From assembly GCA_963922875.1 (NCBI GenBank), contig CAWUJH010000010.1, positions 62,001 through 126,000 on the forward strand: a stretch of DNA of 64,000 bases. Direction: 5' to 3'. The first letter of the stretch is position 1, and every line of letters begins with the position of its first letter. This stretch comes from Ketobacter sp963922875 (lineage in GTDB: Bacteria; Pseudomonadota; Gammaproteobacteria; Pseudomonadales; Ketobacteraceae). The notes beneath the pieces were generated by a model. That model saw nothing but the letters and a program-made list of their open reading frames with translations, was not told the origin of the DNA and did no database searches. Of the stretch, positions 33,179-42,142 are shown one piece after another. Made by a program: the position numbers and the translations under genes.

Positions 33179-33730
33179 GTGAAAGCCTATAAGACCCTTA
33201 TAAGAACCCCGCTCATCCTGCTATTAACCGTGACCACTGTTTTACTTTCTGGCTGCAAAGGACCAGCCACTGTACCCTTTGTGGACATAGAACGTTATAT
33301 GGGACTCTGGTATCAAATTTCCGCCTACGAGACTTCCTTTAACGAAGGCCTAGTGGGAGTGACAGCAGAATACACACTATTGGCTGACGGTAGTGTTCAG
33401 GTTTACAACAAAGGATACAAAGATACTCTGGATGGACCCATTGATGAAATTCTTGGTAAAGCAGTGGTAGCAGACCCAAAAACCAACTCGAAATTGAAAG
33501 TGACTTTTCCCGGTGTGCCTAATTTCCCCTGGGCAAATTACTTAATCGTCATTTTAGATGAAGCGAACTACCAATACGCCGTGGTCACCGACCCACTACA
33601 ATATACGCTATTCGTGTTAAGCCGAACCCCGACCATGGATGAGGTGCTCTACGCCGATATTCTCAGCCAGCTTGAAAGCAAAGGAATCAACACTAAAAAG
33701 CTGCTTCTCACACCTCAGCCATCTTTTTAA
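33179..33730 (+). CDS. blc: outer-membrane lipocalin (Blc-like)
   Basis: The 183-residue lipoprotein has lipobox LSGC (Cys26) and the lipocalin opening ERYMGLWYQISAYETSF, the GxW motif of the family. It also has VVTDPLQYTLFVLSRTP near the end, as in Blc. It binds lipids such as lysophospholipids at the inner face of the outer membrane. The start is GTG with AGGAG 7 bases upstream. It is convergent with the phosphomannomutase gene. Confidence 0.9.
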   Translation: MKAYKTLIRTPLILLLTVTTVLLSGCKGPATVPFVDIERYMGLWYQISAYETSFNEGLVGVTAEYTLLADGSVQVYNKGYKDTLDGPIDEILGKAVVADPKTNSKLKVTFPGVPNFPWANYLIVILDEANYQYAVVTDPLQYTLFVLSRTPTMDEVLYADILSQLESKGINTKKLLLTPQPSF

Positions 33731-33790
33731 CAGCCCGCTGAGAGATGACAAACACGAGAACACTGCTGAAAGGCGGAACTTGAAATCGCG

Positions 33791-33833
33791 CTGCAGTTAT
33801 TAGCAAACCAATGAAGTGTGTTGATAACTGCAG
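33791..33833. repeat. perfect 10-bp inverted repeat between convergent genes
   Basis: CTGCAGTTAT (33791-33800) and ATAACTGCAG (33824-33833) are separated by 23 bases in the 113-bp gap between the lipocalin and phosphomannomutase genes. No T tract follows on either strand. It could be a weak hairpin that ends or protects transcripts, or a protein site. Confidence 0.5.
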
Positions 33834-33843
33834 AAGCGATAAA

Positions 33844-35193
33844 CTATTCGAAGTGACTCAGAGCATTGAGCAATTCCTGGGTTTTTTGTTCCATCAATTC
33901 CACGTCAGCTCTTGACTCCACATTCAGCCTAACTAACGGCTCCGTATTTGACATTCGCAAATTGAATCGCCATTTAGAAAACTCCATGCTCAAGCCATCC
34001 ACTTTTTCAACGGTCATAGCGCTCGCTTGATACTGTGCTTCTATAGCAGCAATAGCACCAGCGCCATCCGAGATGGAACGGTTAATTTCACCACTGGCTG
34101 GAAACTTCGCAATTCTTTCATCAATTAATTGCGCCAATGTTTTGTTGGTTTTCGCCATCAAGCTGGCCACCATCAACCATGGAATCATGCCTGAGTCGCA
34201 ATAGGCAAACTTCTTAAAGTAATGGTGGGCGCTCATTTCACCACCATAAACAGCATCTTCTTCACGCATTCTGGCTTTAATAAAAGCATGACCAGTTTTG
34301 CTTTGTATGGGAATGGCTCCCGCTTGTTGCGCCAACTCTATGGTATTCCAGGTAAGACGAGGATCATGAATAATTTTACAGCCAGGCTCTTGTTGACCGA
34401 ATTGCTCGGCTAACAGCCCAACTATGTAGTAACCTTCGATAAAGCGACCGTCTCCATCAAACAAAAAACAACGGTCAAAGTCGCCATCCCAAGCCACTCC
34501 GAAATCGGCTTTATGTGCCAGTATGGCGTCACTGGTAATCGCTCTATTTTCCGCTAACAATGGATTAGGCACCCCCTGAGGAAAATTACCATCAGGTTCA
34601 TGCAGAACTTTATGGAAATGAAACGGGAGCCGGGATTCCAAGGCATCAATAATTATGCCTGCGCCGCCATTTCCCGCATTAACCACAACTTTATAGGGCG
34701 GCAAAGCTTCCGGCTCCAGATAGCCCAACAAATGCAAAATGTAGTCATCCATGAATTCGAGGGTATGCTTCTTTCCTGTTTGCTCCGCCGCCTTTATATC
34801 GGTGCTGAGCAAGGCTTTAATCTCCAGCAAACCGTTATCTGAACTAATGGGGCGAGAATCTTTTCCTACAAACTTCATACCGTTGTAATCTTTCGGATTA
34901 TGGCTGGCAGTCACTGCAATTCCGCCGTCCATCTGATAGAAAAAAGTAGCAAAATAAACATTCTCCGTGCCACTCATACCGATGTCATATACGTCGGCAC
35001 CCGCCGCCATTATTCCTTCACTTAAGGCATCAGCTAATTGTGGGCTGGAAAGGCGAATATCATGTCCCACAACGACTTTCTTTGCGCCGGTCACGGCGAC
35101 ATAGGCACGGCCTATTTTCTCAGCCATGGTTTCATTAAGCTGATCGGGAATCCTGCCTCTTAGGTCGTAAGCTTTAAATGCCGAAAGATCCAT
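33844..35193 (-). CDS. manB: phosphomannomutase (ManB/CpsG type)
   Basis: The 449-residue alpha-D-phosphohexomutase makes mannose-1-phosphate, a precursor of GDP-mannose. The phosphoserine loop is TASHNP (Ser98), the metal loop WDGDFDR, the sugar loop GGEMSAHH and the phosphate-binding loop RMSNTEPLVRLN. The sequence tracks E. coli CpsG closely along its whole length, so I prefer ManB/CpsG to AlgC. The ATG at 35193 (MDLSAFKAYDLRG) with CGGAG upstream is the family start; 18 more codons are open to 35247. It supplies sugar nucleotides for the surface polysaccharides. Confidence 0.93.
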   Translation of the reverse strand: MDLSAFKAYDLRGRIPDQLNETMAEKIGRAYVAVTGAKKVVVGHDIRLSSPQLADALSEGIMAAGADVYDIGMSGTENVYFATFFYQMDGGIAVTASHNPKDYNGMKFVGKDSRPISSDNGLLEIKALLSTDIKAAEQTGKKHTLEFMDDYILHLLGYLEPEALPPYKVVVNAGNGGAGIIIDALESRLPFHFHKVLHEPDGNFPQGVPNPLLAENRAITSDAILAHKADFGVAWDGDFDRCFLFDGDGRFIEGYYIVGLLAEQFGQQEPGCKIIHDPRLTWNTIELAQQAGAIPIQSKTGHAFIKARMREEDAVYGGEMSAHHYFKKFAYCDSGMIPWLMVASLMAKTNKTLAQLIDERIAKFPASGEINRSISDGAGAIAAIEAQYQASAMTVEKVDGLSMEFSKWRFNLRMSNTEPLVRLNVESRADVELMEQKTQELLNALSHFE

Positions 35194-35369
35194 AATAACT
35201 CCGTAATGGTACCCTATTGAATGCCTGTGCATTATTTCATAAGACACTAAGGCTTGCTATGTTCAGATTACCATAACCAGACTATAGCCCTTGAAGGCTT
35301 GCACTCAGCAGGGGGCTTACGTACCCTGACCACATCTATTGATAAACAACTGATTCATCAAGAGGCTTT

Positions 35370-36722
35370 ATGTCGTCCAATGATTCCTTAATGCAGCGTG
35401 ATTTGGCTGCTTTGTGGCACCCTTGTACCCAAATGAAAGACCATGAGACCCTGCCATTGATACCCATCAAAAAAGGCCAGGGAATCTGGCTGGAAGACTT
35501 TGACGGGAATCAATACATGGATGCCATCAGTTCCTGGTGGGTCAATTTATTCGGCCATGCCAATCCCCGAATCAACGACCGCATTAAAAGTCAGTTGGAT
35601 CAATTGGAACACGTTATTCTCGCTGGCTTCAGTCACGAACCAGTCATTGAACTATCAGAACAACTTGTGCAATTAACTCCATCGCCGCTCAACCGCTGTT
35701 TTTACGCGGACAATGGTTCTTCCGGTATTGAAGTCGCATTAAAAATGAGTTTTCACTTTTGGCTGAATAATGGTAACACGCAGAAAACAAAATTTATTAC
35801 TCTTGGCAATAGTTACCATGGAGAAACATTAGCCGCGCTCGCTGTAGGCAATGTAGCATTGTATAAAAAAACTTACGAACCATTGTTGATGACAACCATT
35901 ACAGCACCTAGCCCCGACTGTTATCACCGCGCGACAGGAGAATCAGAATACGATTACAGTCTGCGGCAATTTCAAGCCATGTATGAAATTTTGGAAAAAC
36001 ATCACAACGAGGTCTGCGCAGTGATTGTGGAACCTCTGGTACAATGCGCTGGCAACATGCGAATGTACCATCCCATCTATCTGAAAAAATTACGCGAAGC
36101 CTGCGATGAATTCAACGTTCATTTGATCGCTGATGAAATTGCCGTAGGATTTGGCCGCACCGGAACTTTATTTGCCTGTGAGCAGGCAGACATTAGCCCT
36201 GACTTTTTGTGCTTATCCAAGGGGCTCACCGGCGGTTACCTACCCTTATGCGCTATTCTTACTCATGAGAAAATCTATCAGGCATTTTATGATGACTATG
36301 CTACGTTGCGTGGTTTTCTGCACTCACATTCCTATACCGGCAACCCACTAGCCTGTGCCGCAGCTCTAGCCACCTTGGATATTTTCGAAACCGACGATAC
36401 CATTAACAATAATCAGAAGTTAATTGCCAAGATGGCACAATCCACCGAGCATTTCATTGATCATCCTCATGTGGCCGATGTCCGCCAGACAGGAATGATA
36501 TTGGCTATTGAAATGGTAAAAGACAAGACAACCAAAACACCCTTTCCATGGCAAGAGCGCCGTGGCCTCAAAGTCTACCAGCATGCTCTCAGCCAGCAAG
36601 CTTTACTGCGCCCGTTGGGTAATGTGATTTATTTTATGCCGCCTTACATCATTACCGAAGAGCAGATCACTCACTTGGCTGAGGTGGCCTGGCAAGGTAT
36701 TGAGTTAGCCACGAAAGCCTAA
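35370..36722 (+). CDS. bioA: adenosylmethionine-8-amino-7-oxononanoate aminotransferase
   Basis: The 450-residue PLP enzyme of biotin synthesis uses SAM as amino donor. Its segments are LWHPCTQMKDH near the start, SWWVNLFGHANP, GNSYHGETLAALAVG, HLIADEIAVGFGRTG, and LSKGLTGGYLPL carrying the PLP lysine. AGAGG lies 4 bases before the ATG. It stands alone here, as in Pseudomonas where bioA is apart from bioBFHCD. Convergent with the HDOD gene. Confidence 0.97.
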   Translation: MSSNDSLMQRDLAALWHPCTQMKDHETLPLIPIKKGQGIWLEDFDGNQYMDAISSWWVNLFGHANPRINDRIKSQLDQLEHVILAGFSHEPVIELSEQLVQLTPSPLNRCFYADNGSSGIEVALKMSFHFWLNNGNTQKTKFITLGNSYHGETLAALAVGNVALYKKTYEPLLMTTITAPSPDCYHRATGESEYDYSLRQFQAMYEILEKHHNEVCAVIVEPLVQCAGNMRMYHPIYLKKLREACDEFNVHLIADEIAVGFGRTGTLFACEQADISPDFLCLSKGLTGGYLPLCAILTHEKIYQAFYDDYATLRGFLHSHSYTGNPLACAAALATLDIFETDDTINNNQKLIAKMAQSTEHFIDHPHVADVRQTGMILAIEMVKDKTTKTPFPWQERRGLKVYQHALSQQALLRPLGNVIYFMPPYIITEEQITHLAEVAWQGIELATKA

Positions 36723-36734
36723 GCTTTCTATTGG

Positions 36735-37811
36735 CTATGAAACACCATAGCGCTGAGAGATTTCGCCGGGGAAAGCAATATCATAGATATGCCGTGAAAT
36801 TTTCCATTGTTCTAGCATTTCTTCAAATTGCTCTAGGTTTTCGGCCCTGTGGGAGGATAATAATTTGAATTCAGCCAAACTGTTTGCCTGATTTAGTATT
36901 AAGCCGTATATAGATTGATCGGTTTTAGAAGCACTGGAACCGTTTACTATTTGCTCGTTTAATGCCGTGGCAACATAATCACTTAACTCCCATTGATTCA
37001 CAATGATCAATGACAGTGACGGTGACTCGGCAGTAAAAATATTGCTGAGCACCGCACCTCTTGGACTAGTGTCAGGGTTAAACTGGCGAAACGATTCGAT
37101 CAATAACTGAAATATCACCAGTTTGCCGATATCGTGGGTCAGTCCAACCAGATAAGCGCTGTAGGGATCGCCCTTACCATATTGCTTACATAGATTCTGA
37201 CAGGCTTGAGCGCAGTCAAGCGAGTGCTGCCATAATTCACGACCAAACATGCGAAAGTATATCGGTTTAATATCCAGCATAGGCTTCATCAGCACAGAAC
37301 TAATGATTGATTTGAGATTGTCTAAACCAAGCACCAAAAGCGCCCGATCCAAATTATCTACTTTGTTTTCTGATAATCTAAACAACGGGCTATTGGCGAG
37401 CTTCAAAACATCGGCTGCCAACGCAGGATCTTTTTTTAATTGATCTAAAATTTTATTTTGATTTATATCTGGGTTATCCAAATCTTTAAGCAGCAATGCC
37501 GCCACCTCTGGCAAACGAGGAATGGAGGATTCAGGAACCCCCTCAGCAATCATCTGCGCTACGCCAGCCAGGATAAATTGCTCAGATTCATTCGCCTGCT
37601 GCTCTTCATTTTTTTCGTTATCTAACAAATGATTAACAAAACCTGATGCAAGCTGCTGCTTGTCAGTCTGTGAAATAACCCATTCAGCGGGATGAAGCTT
37701 GGTCACGTCGCCTTTCTTTGACGTACGCTGCGTCACGTTGGGAGCCGCAGCCTTTTTATCGACCGAGGGCTGCCCCTTCCATCGAGAAAAAAAAGATTTT
37801 ATCCAATTCAC
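36735..37811 (-). CDS. HDOD-domain protein
   Basis: The 358-residue protein has an HDOD domain at about 95-310 (SSIPRLPEVAALLLKDL, DPALAADVLKLANSPLF, VGLTHDIGKLVIFQLL). The first 90 residues are polar and basic with a single amphipathic start (MNWIKSFFSRWK). HDOD proteins are usually non-enzymatic regulators tied to stress, cyclic-di-GMP or motility signalling. The start is GTG with a weak ribosome site. Its partner is unknown. Confidence 0.85.
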   Translation of the reverse strand: MNWIKSFFSRWKGQPSVDKKAAAPNVTQRTSKKGDVTKLHPAEWVISQTDKQQLASGFVNHLLDNEKNEEQQANESEQFILAGVAQMIAEGVPESSIPRLPEVAALLLKDLDNPDINQNKILDQLKKDPALAADVLKLANSPLFRLSENKVDNLDRALLVLGLDNLKSIISSVLMKPMLDIKPIYFRMFGRELWQHSLDCAQACQNLCKQYGKGDPYSAYLVGLTHDIGKLVIFQLLIESFRQFNPDTSPRGAVLSNIFTAESPSLSLIIVNQWELSDYVATALNEQIVNGSSASKTDQSIYGLILNQANSLAEFKLLSSHRAENLEQFEEMLEQWKISRHIYDIAFPGEISQRYGVS

Positions 37812-37886
37812 TGTGGATGCGCCTGGCTACTAATTAGTTTAGATAAAGTTCAGTGTAGCAGCACAGTGACACCATACAAGGCACTA

Positions 37887-39287
37887 TCAATAGTAATAAT
37901 TCAGCCGCAATTCAACAAAATCATCACTCTCAATGAGGTTAAGTTTACGGCTGTCGGTAATTAAACGCTGTAATTGCTGTAATGTATCTAAGCCAATGGT
38001 AGGGTCAGTCAACAACTCTTCAAGACCTTCCTCTTGAATCACCCTTATTACAAAATCAAGTAGTTGGCGGTAATTGTAATTGTTTTGAATAATAGGTGAG
38101 TTGACTAATGCTGACACGGCCGCCAGAGTACTGTCGCTTAACTCGGGCGCTGCTCTTTCAAGCACAGTTACAGCCCTAAACTCCAGTTTAAATTGACTTC
38201 CCAAACGTCGCTCAGCTTGAAAAGTAACCGCCTTTTCATTCGTATCTGGATCCCATAACATCCCCCCCTGAAAGGTAGTGCCATACTCATCATTCATAAA
38301 TAGGCGGCCACCAAAGGCTACATCATGCTCTAAATAAGTGGGTGACTCGCCATCCCTGGAGTCGTAAACATATTCGGTGATCAGAGTCAGGTCAGCATCG
38401 GAATTGAAAACGCCATTGAAAGTGTACTCCACACCACCCACCATCGCGTAGTAATCTTCAACTTCGCTGCGAACATTAATACCTTCAAATTTCAATGCCC
38501 ATGACTCATAAATATATTCCAACTCTAACCCCACCTGATCAATATGGTGATAATTCGGAATCAACATAGGTTGGCTTAAACTATAATTATAGGAATACCA
38601 AGGCTCACGATTTACACCAGAAAAATAAGACAAAGCCATATCCAAGTGGTCATTCAGCGGACGCTGCCATCGAAAGGCGAAGTCGATATCATTTTTGCTG
38701 GTTTCAGGTGAATAAATGGGATTGCTGGCATCAACCGGCAAAGGCGTTCTTAAGCGACCATCAACGCCGGGGAAGGTGCGTTCACGAAACCCAAACAACA
38801 AGTAAAAATCAATAATATCCCGGTCTCGAACCACTGATAAGTTCAACATAGGCTGGCCTAGTTTCTCATCATCATCATCCACTAGATCCTTTTGATTGAC
38901 GACATCCACTAAATTAACAAACTCTGTTTTTCCCCAAAAAACTCGGGTTATTCCCGTTCTTAGTTCCCAGAATTCGTCCACATGCACCCACAGCGCTTCA
39001 CGTATATCGGCGTGGGTGCGCTCTGAATCTTCTTGATCGATTAATAAATAGGGTACAAAAGTGAATAGATCAGAATCGTCGTTCCAGGAAGTGTAGTATT
39101 CACCAGAGAGGTGGAGCGCTAGCACATTCTGGCTTTGACCAAATTCGCCGGGGTCTTTAAAAAAACGGTATTCAACGCCCGTCTCTGCCGTCCAATCACC
39201 ATTTTCAAAAAATGGTTCGGCTAACGCGTATACCTCCGAACTAACAACCAAAGGTATCAAGCAACCAAGTACAACCAATAAGCGCAT
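37887..39287 (-). CDS. predicted outer-membrane beta-barrel protein
   Basis: From the ATG at 39287 there are 466 residues with a signal peptide (MRLLVVLGCLIPLVVSSEVYA). Many alternating amphipathic strands follow, ending LRLNYYY, the aromatic C-terminal end of outer-membrane barrels. It resembles DUF1302-like proteins in style, but I cannot assign a family firmly. A TTG at 39368 is a possible earlier start. It lies behind a LolA-like gene; such pairs usually accompany an RND/MMPL transporter, which is absent here. Confidence 0.7.
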   Translation of the reverse strand: MRLLVVLGCLIPLVVSSEVYALAEPFFENGDWTAETGVEYRFFKDPGEFGQSQNVLALHLSGEYYTSWNDDSDLFTFVPYLLIDQEDSERTHADIREALWVHVDEFWELRTGITRVFWGKTEFVNLVDVVNQKDLVDDDDEKLGQPMLNLSVVRDRDIIDFYLLFGFRERTFPGVDGRLRTPLPVDASNPIYSPETSKNDIDFAFRWQRPLNDHLDMALSYFSGVNREPWYSYNYSLSQPMLIPNYHHIDQVGLELEYIYESWALKFEGINVRSEVEDYYAMVGGVEYTFNGVFNSDADLTLITEYVYDSRDGESPTYLEHDVAFGGRLFMNDEYGTTFQGGMLWDPDTNEKAVTFQAERRLGSQFKLEFRAVTVLERAAPELSDSTLAAVSALVNSPIIQNNYNYRQLLDFVIRVIQEEGLEELLTDPTIGLDTLQQLQRLITDSRKLNLIESDDFVELRLNYYY

Positions 39288-39383
39288 GATTACAAAATAT
39301 CGAAACCAATACGGTCGCCCCAATAGCGGCGGATTGGAAAATTTACCGTTGACTATCAAATTCACCAACCCACTGCATTGTTC

Positions 39384-40187
39384 TTATCGAGCTCGCTGCA
39401 AACTGTTTTTATTAAAATCGGACGAATTCAAACCCGTTTTGAACTGGATATTGCTATGTTGTAACACGGTGCTTCGCTTTGTTTGATGGTTCGTCATAGT
39501 AACTTCTTCGGGTCTCCAGAACTTTCCTTCGTATTGCTTATAACCTGAAGTCGTCATGGTTTTCATTAGGCTCTGCTTACGATCATAAAATTCAGCTTTC
39601 AAAGTGCGATAATGGGTTTTGTCGATCCAGGATCTAATTCGTGTGTAACCGGAGTCCGGATCTTTGGGAAAAGATTCATTAACGAAACAATCTTGGTCTT
39701 CATACTTTTCATCTTTAATAAACTTATAGGTATAGTCTTCAATCGACTGCCCACCGATATCTTCGAAGGAAAATTCGCTTCCCATAAAGGAACCAGATTT
39801 TTTATTGGAGGCAATTTTTTTAACGCGCTTGAGCGCTGGCAAATAAAGCCACTGCTCATCCGCGCGATCATCATGCTGAAAAGTTAACAATGCGGTGCCT
39901 TTCTGGTCGCGAGGCGACAAGAAAAGCAACAATGACTTAGTACCTTGTTCGTCGTCACCCTCTAAGGCGCTTACTTTCATTTCCCGTGTGCTGGTAACTT
40001 CTTCTTTGTCTCTTAAGATCATCACCATGTCTGCTTGACTATCAACATAGCCTTGTTCTCGCTTTTCCGCTTCCTTAGCAATGGTAAACCCTTGCTCTTC
40101 GAGAGTTTGTGCCATGGCGATCCAAGGCAACGTTAAACAGCCCAATACGACACCCAAGCTCCATAGCTGACTTGAAAACTTTCTCAT
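39384..40187 (-). CDS. periplasmic LolA-like lipoprotein-sorting family protein
   Basis: The 267-residue exported protein has a signal sequence of about 26 residues (ending WIAMA-QTLEEQG). Its unclosed-barrel pattern is typical of the outer membrane lipoprotein-sorting group (PF17131 type): LLLFLSPRDQKGTALLTF, DEQWLYLPALKRVKKIASNKKSGSF, GSEFSFEDIGG. This branch is often encoded with an MMPL/RND transporter and is thought to carry lipids. GGAGG lies 11 bases before the ATG. The beta-barrel gene follows on the same strand. Confidence 0.83.
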   Translation of the reverse strand: MRKFSSQLWSLGVVLGCLTLPWIAMAQTLEEQGFTIAKEAEKREQGYVDSQADMVMILRDKEEVTSTREMKVSALEGDDEQGTKSLLLFLSPRDQKGTALLTFQHDDRADEQWLYLPALKRVKKIASNKKSGSFMGSEFSFEDIGGQSIEDYTYKFIKDEKYEDQDCFVNESFPKDPDSGYTRIRSWIDKTHYRTLKAEFYDRKQSLMKTMTTSGYKQYEGKFWRPEEVTMTNHQTKRSTVLQHSNIQFKTGLNSSDFNKNSLQRAR

Positions 40188-40422
40188 AAGTAAATGATCC
40201 TCCGTTAGTTTTCACTTAAACAAGGATACTAACATAGTAGCTAAACCCCGTTTATTAAGAAAAGTAACGAATAGTCATGAATGTTACTCATACAACAAGG
40301 TTCAAAGAAAGTATCTGTAGAGGCAGTAAGTCGACCCCGAAAAGGCAACATAATTCCTCATAAATCACGGCTATAGTCTAATCTTTTAGCAATAACAAAC
40401 GGCGTTAGTAGAGCTACTCTCG

Positions 40423-40866
40423 ATGAATCAGCAGCCCCAAGGCTTTACTTTGATTGAATTAATCATGGTAATTGTCATTTTAGCAATCCTTTCAGCCTTC
40501 GCAGTGCCCAAGTTCAGTGATTTCGACAGCCAAGCGAAGCGGGCAGCACAGGATGGGATCATAGCGAGCCTGGAGTCTAGTGCTCGCATTGCCTATGCAG
40601 CCTGCCTAGCGGACGCAAGCTGCAACCACCGCGCAGCCTCCTCTACTGTTGTGGTGGACGGCAGTACAATTACTCTGGCGTTTGGCTATCCAGCAGCAAC
40701 CAATACTGGGATCACCCAAATGGTGGACTTAGATACCTCTATCAGTTCAATCCATACCACCGGCCCTAATATCACCACCTTAACCCTCAGCTCCGGTTGT
40801 GATATCACTTATTCCGAGCCCGTCTCAACGCTGACGCCTCCAAGCTTTGGTGGCAGCTGTAACTAG
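40423..40866 (+). CDS. type IV pilin-like protein (MSHA/PulG style)
   Basis: The 147-residue prepilin has a short leader MNQQPQG cut before FTLIELIMVIVILAILSAFAVPKF, the class III signal and N-methylated helix. The globular part has cysteine pairs (AACLADASC and a C-terminal GGSC) for a disulfide loop. It stands alone between the LolA-like gene and rsmE, away from any pilus assembly genes other than the pil-chp and pilTU sets. It could be a minor or MSHA-like pilin. No strong ribosome site is seen. Confidence 0.88.
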   Translation: MNQQPQGFTLIELIMVIVILAILSAFAVPKFSDFDSQAKRAAQDGIIASLESSARIAYAACLADASCNHRAASSTVVVDGSTITLAFGYPAATNTGITQMVDLDTSISSIHTTGPNITTLTLSSGCDITYSEPVSTLTPPSFGGSCN

Positions 40867-40920
40867 CGCCGGTTTTGCACTAAACTAACTAACATTGTTA
40901 CGCAATCAAGTTAAGGCCCC

Positions 40921-41658
40921 ATGCGCACACCAAGAATATTTCAGAATCAGACCTTAATCGAAGGTTCCACTATCGAATTAGACGGAACCGGCAGCCACCA
41001 CATTGCTACCGTTTTAAGGTTACAAGCGAATTCGCCCATTATTGTGTTCAATGGCACTGGCGGCGAGTATCACGGTGAAATTACAACGGTAAAAAATAAA
41101 AAAGTCTTCGTTGAGCTGCGCTTTTTCAATGAGGCGGATAGGGCCTCTCCCCTGCACATCCATTTGGGGCAAGTCATGGCAAAAGGCGACCGTATGGATT
41201 ATGCCTTACAAAAAGCCGTTGAGCTGGGAGTCAGCGAAATCACGCCGCTATTTAGTGAGCGCTGCGAAGTGAAATTAAAAGGTGAACGCCTCACAAAAAA
41301 AATGGACCAATGGCGCCATTTACTTATTTCTGCCTGTGAGCAAAGCGGTCTTAATATTGTACCTAACCTCCATTTACCGGTCACACTGCCGGAATGGACC
41401 GCGTGCACCCATGCTGATCTTAAATGGATTTTGCATACCGAAGGCTTGCCCAGCAACCCCTTTCAATTGGAGGAGCCTCCTGCCAGCCTGTGTTTTGCGG
41501 TTGGGCCTGAGGGTGGTTTTTCAGAGTCTGAGGTAGAAGCCGCAAGAGAAAATAACTTTAATTGCATTACCTTAGGCCCCAGAGTCTGGAGAACCGAGAC
41601 CGCACCCGTTGTTCTGTTAAGTCTTGCTCAGATTAACTGGGGTGATCTTCGCAACTAA
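40921..41658 (+). CDS. rsmE: 16S rRNA (uracil1498-N3)-methyltransferase
   Basis: The 245-residue SPOUT methyltransferase starts MRTPRIFQNQTL and contains GSHHIATVLRLQ, KGDRMDYALQKAVELGVSEITPL, and the SAM knot FAVGPEGGFSESEVEAA with LGPRVWRTETAP. It methylates U1498 in the 30S subunit. AAGG precedes the ATG. It sits convergent with chpC; in Pseudomonas it lies directly between the chp genes and bioA, whereas four genes are inserted here. Confidence 0.96.
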   Translation: MRTPRIFQNQTLIEGSTIELDGTGSHHIATVLRLQANSPIIVFNGTGGEYHGEITTVKNKKVFVELRFFNEADRASPLHIHLGQVMAKGDRMDYALQKAVELGVSEITPLFSERCEVKLKGERLTKKMDQWRHLLISACEQSGLNIVPNLHLPVTLPEWTACTHADLKWILHTEGLPSNPFQLEEPPASLCFAVGPEGGFSESEVEAARENNFNCITLGPRVWRTETAPVVLLSLAQINWGDLRN

Positions 41659-41671
41659 AGCGCCAACACAA

Positions 41672-42127
41672 CTAGAACTCAAGCAAGTTCAGACGCTTCT
41701 CTACTTCAATCAGATCCGGAATAATGGCCCGTTCACCACTGACCATAACCAGCATATCGTAGACAGCATCATCGCTCATGGTTTCCTGCTCGCCAATTTC
41801 GTCAGGAAATACCCTGACCAAACGGGGAATACCCTGCACAGCAAGTCCGTAGAATGGGAGCTTGGATTCGCCTTGAGCATTAATGACCACGAGACGTTCC
41901 CCGCAATCAATATCTTCCAAACCGGGGTCATTCATGGCTTCAATGGACAATACCGGTAAATTCACGCCGCGCCAATCCACGACACCTAACACCCAGCGGG
42001 GCATGCCTGTTACCACTTCCGGGTTTCGCCAGTTAACAATTTCAGCCACCGTGACGTTAGGTACCAGCAACGGACGCCCTACCATCGGGATGAGTAAGCT
42101 GGCTATTTGTTCAGGAAGATTTGTCAT
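41672..42127 (-). CDS. chpC: CheW-like protein ChpC
   Basis: The 151-residue CheW-domain protein (LLIPMVGRPLLVPNVTVAEIV, WVLGVVDWRGVNLPVLS, RLVVINAQG) is the last gene of the Pil-Chp cluster, 15 bp after chpB. ChpC is an accessory coupling protein thought to link additional receptors to ChpA. The following chpD and chpE genes of P. aeruginosa are absent. Confidence 0.9.
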   Translation of the reverse strand: MTNLPEQIASLLIPMVGRPLLVPNVTVAEIVNWRNPEVVTGMPRWVLGVVDWRGVNLPVLSIEAMNDPGLEDIDCGERLVVINAQGESKLPFYGLAVQGIPRLVRVFPDEIGEQETMSDDAVYDMLVMVSGERAIIPDLIEVEKRLNLLEF

Positions 42128-42142
42128 AACTGAATCCCACGG

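Noticed and set aside
33844..35193. Calling the phosphomannomutase AlgC, the known ErsA target
   Set aside because: The sequence follows E. coli CpsG/ManB much more closely, and no clear pairing of the sRNA loops with its start region was seen by eye.
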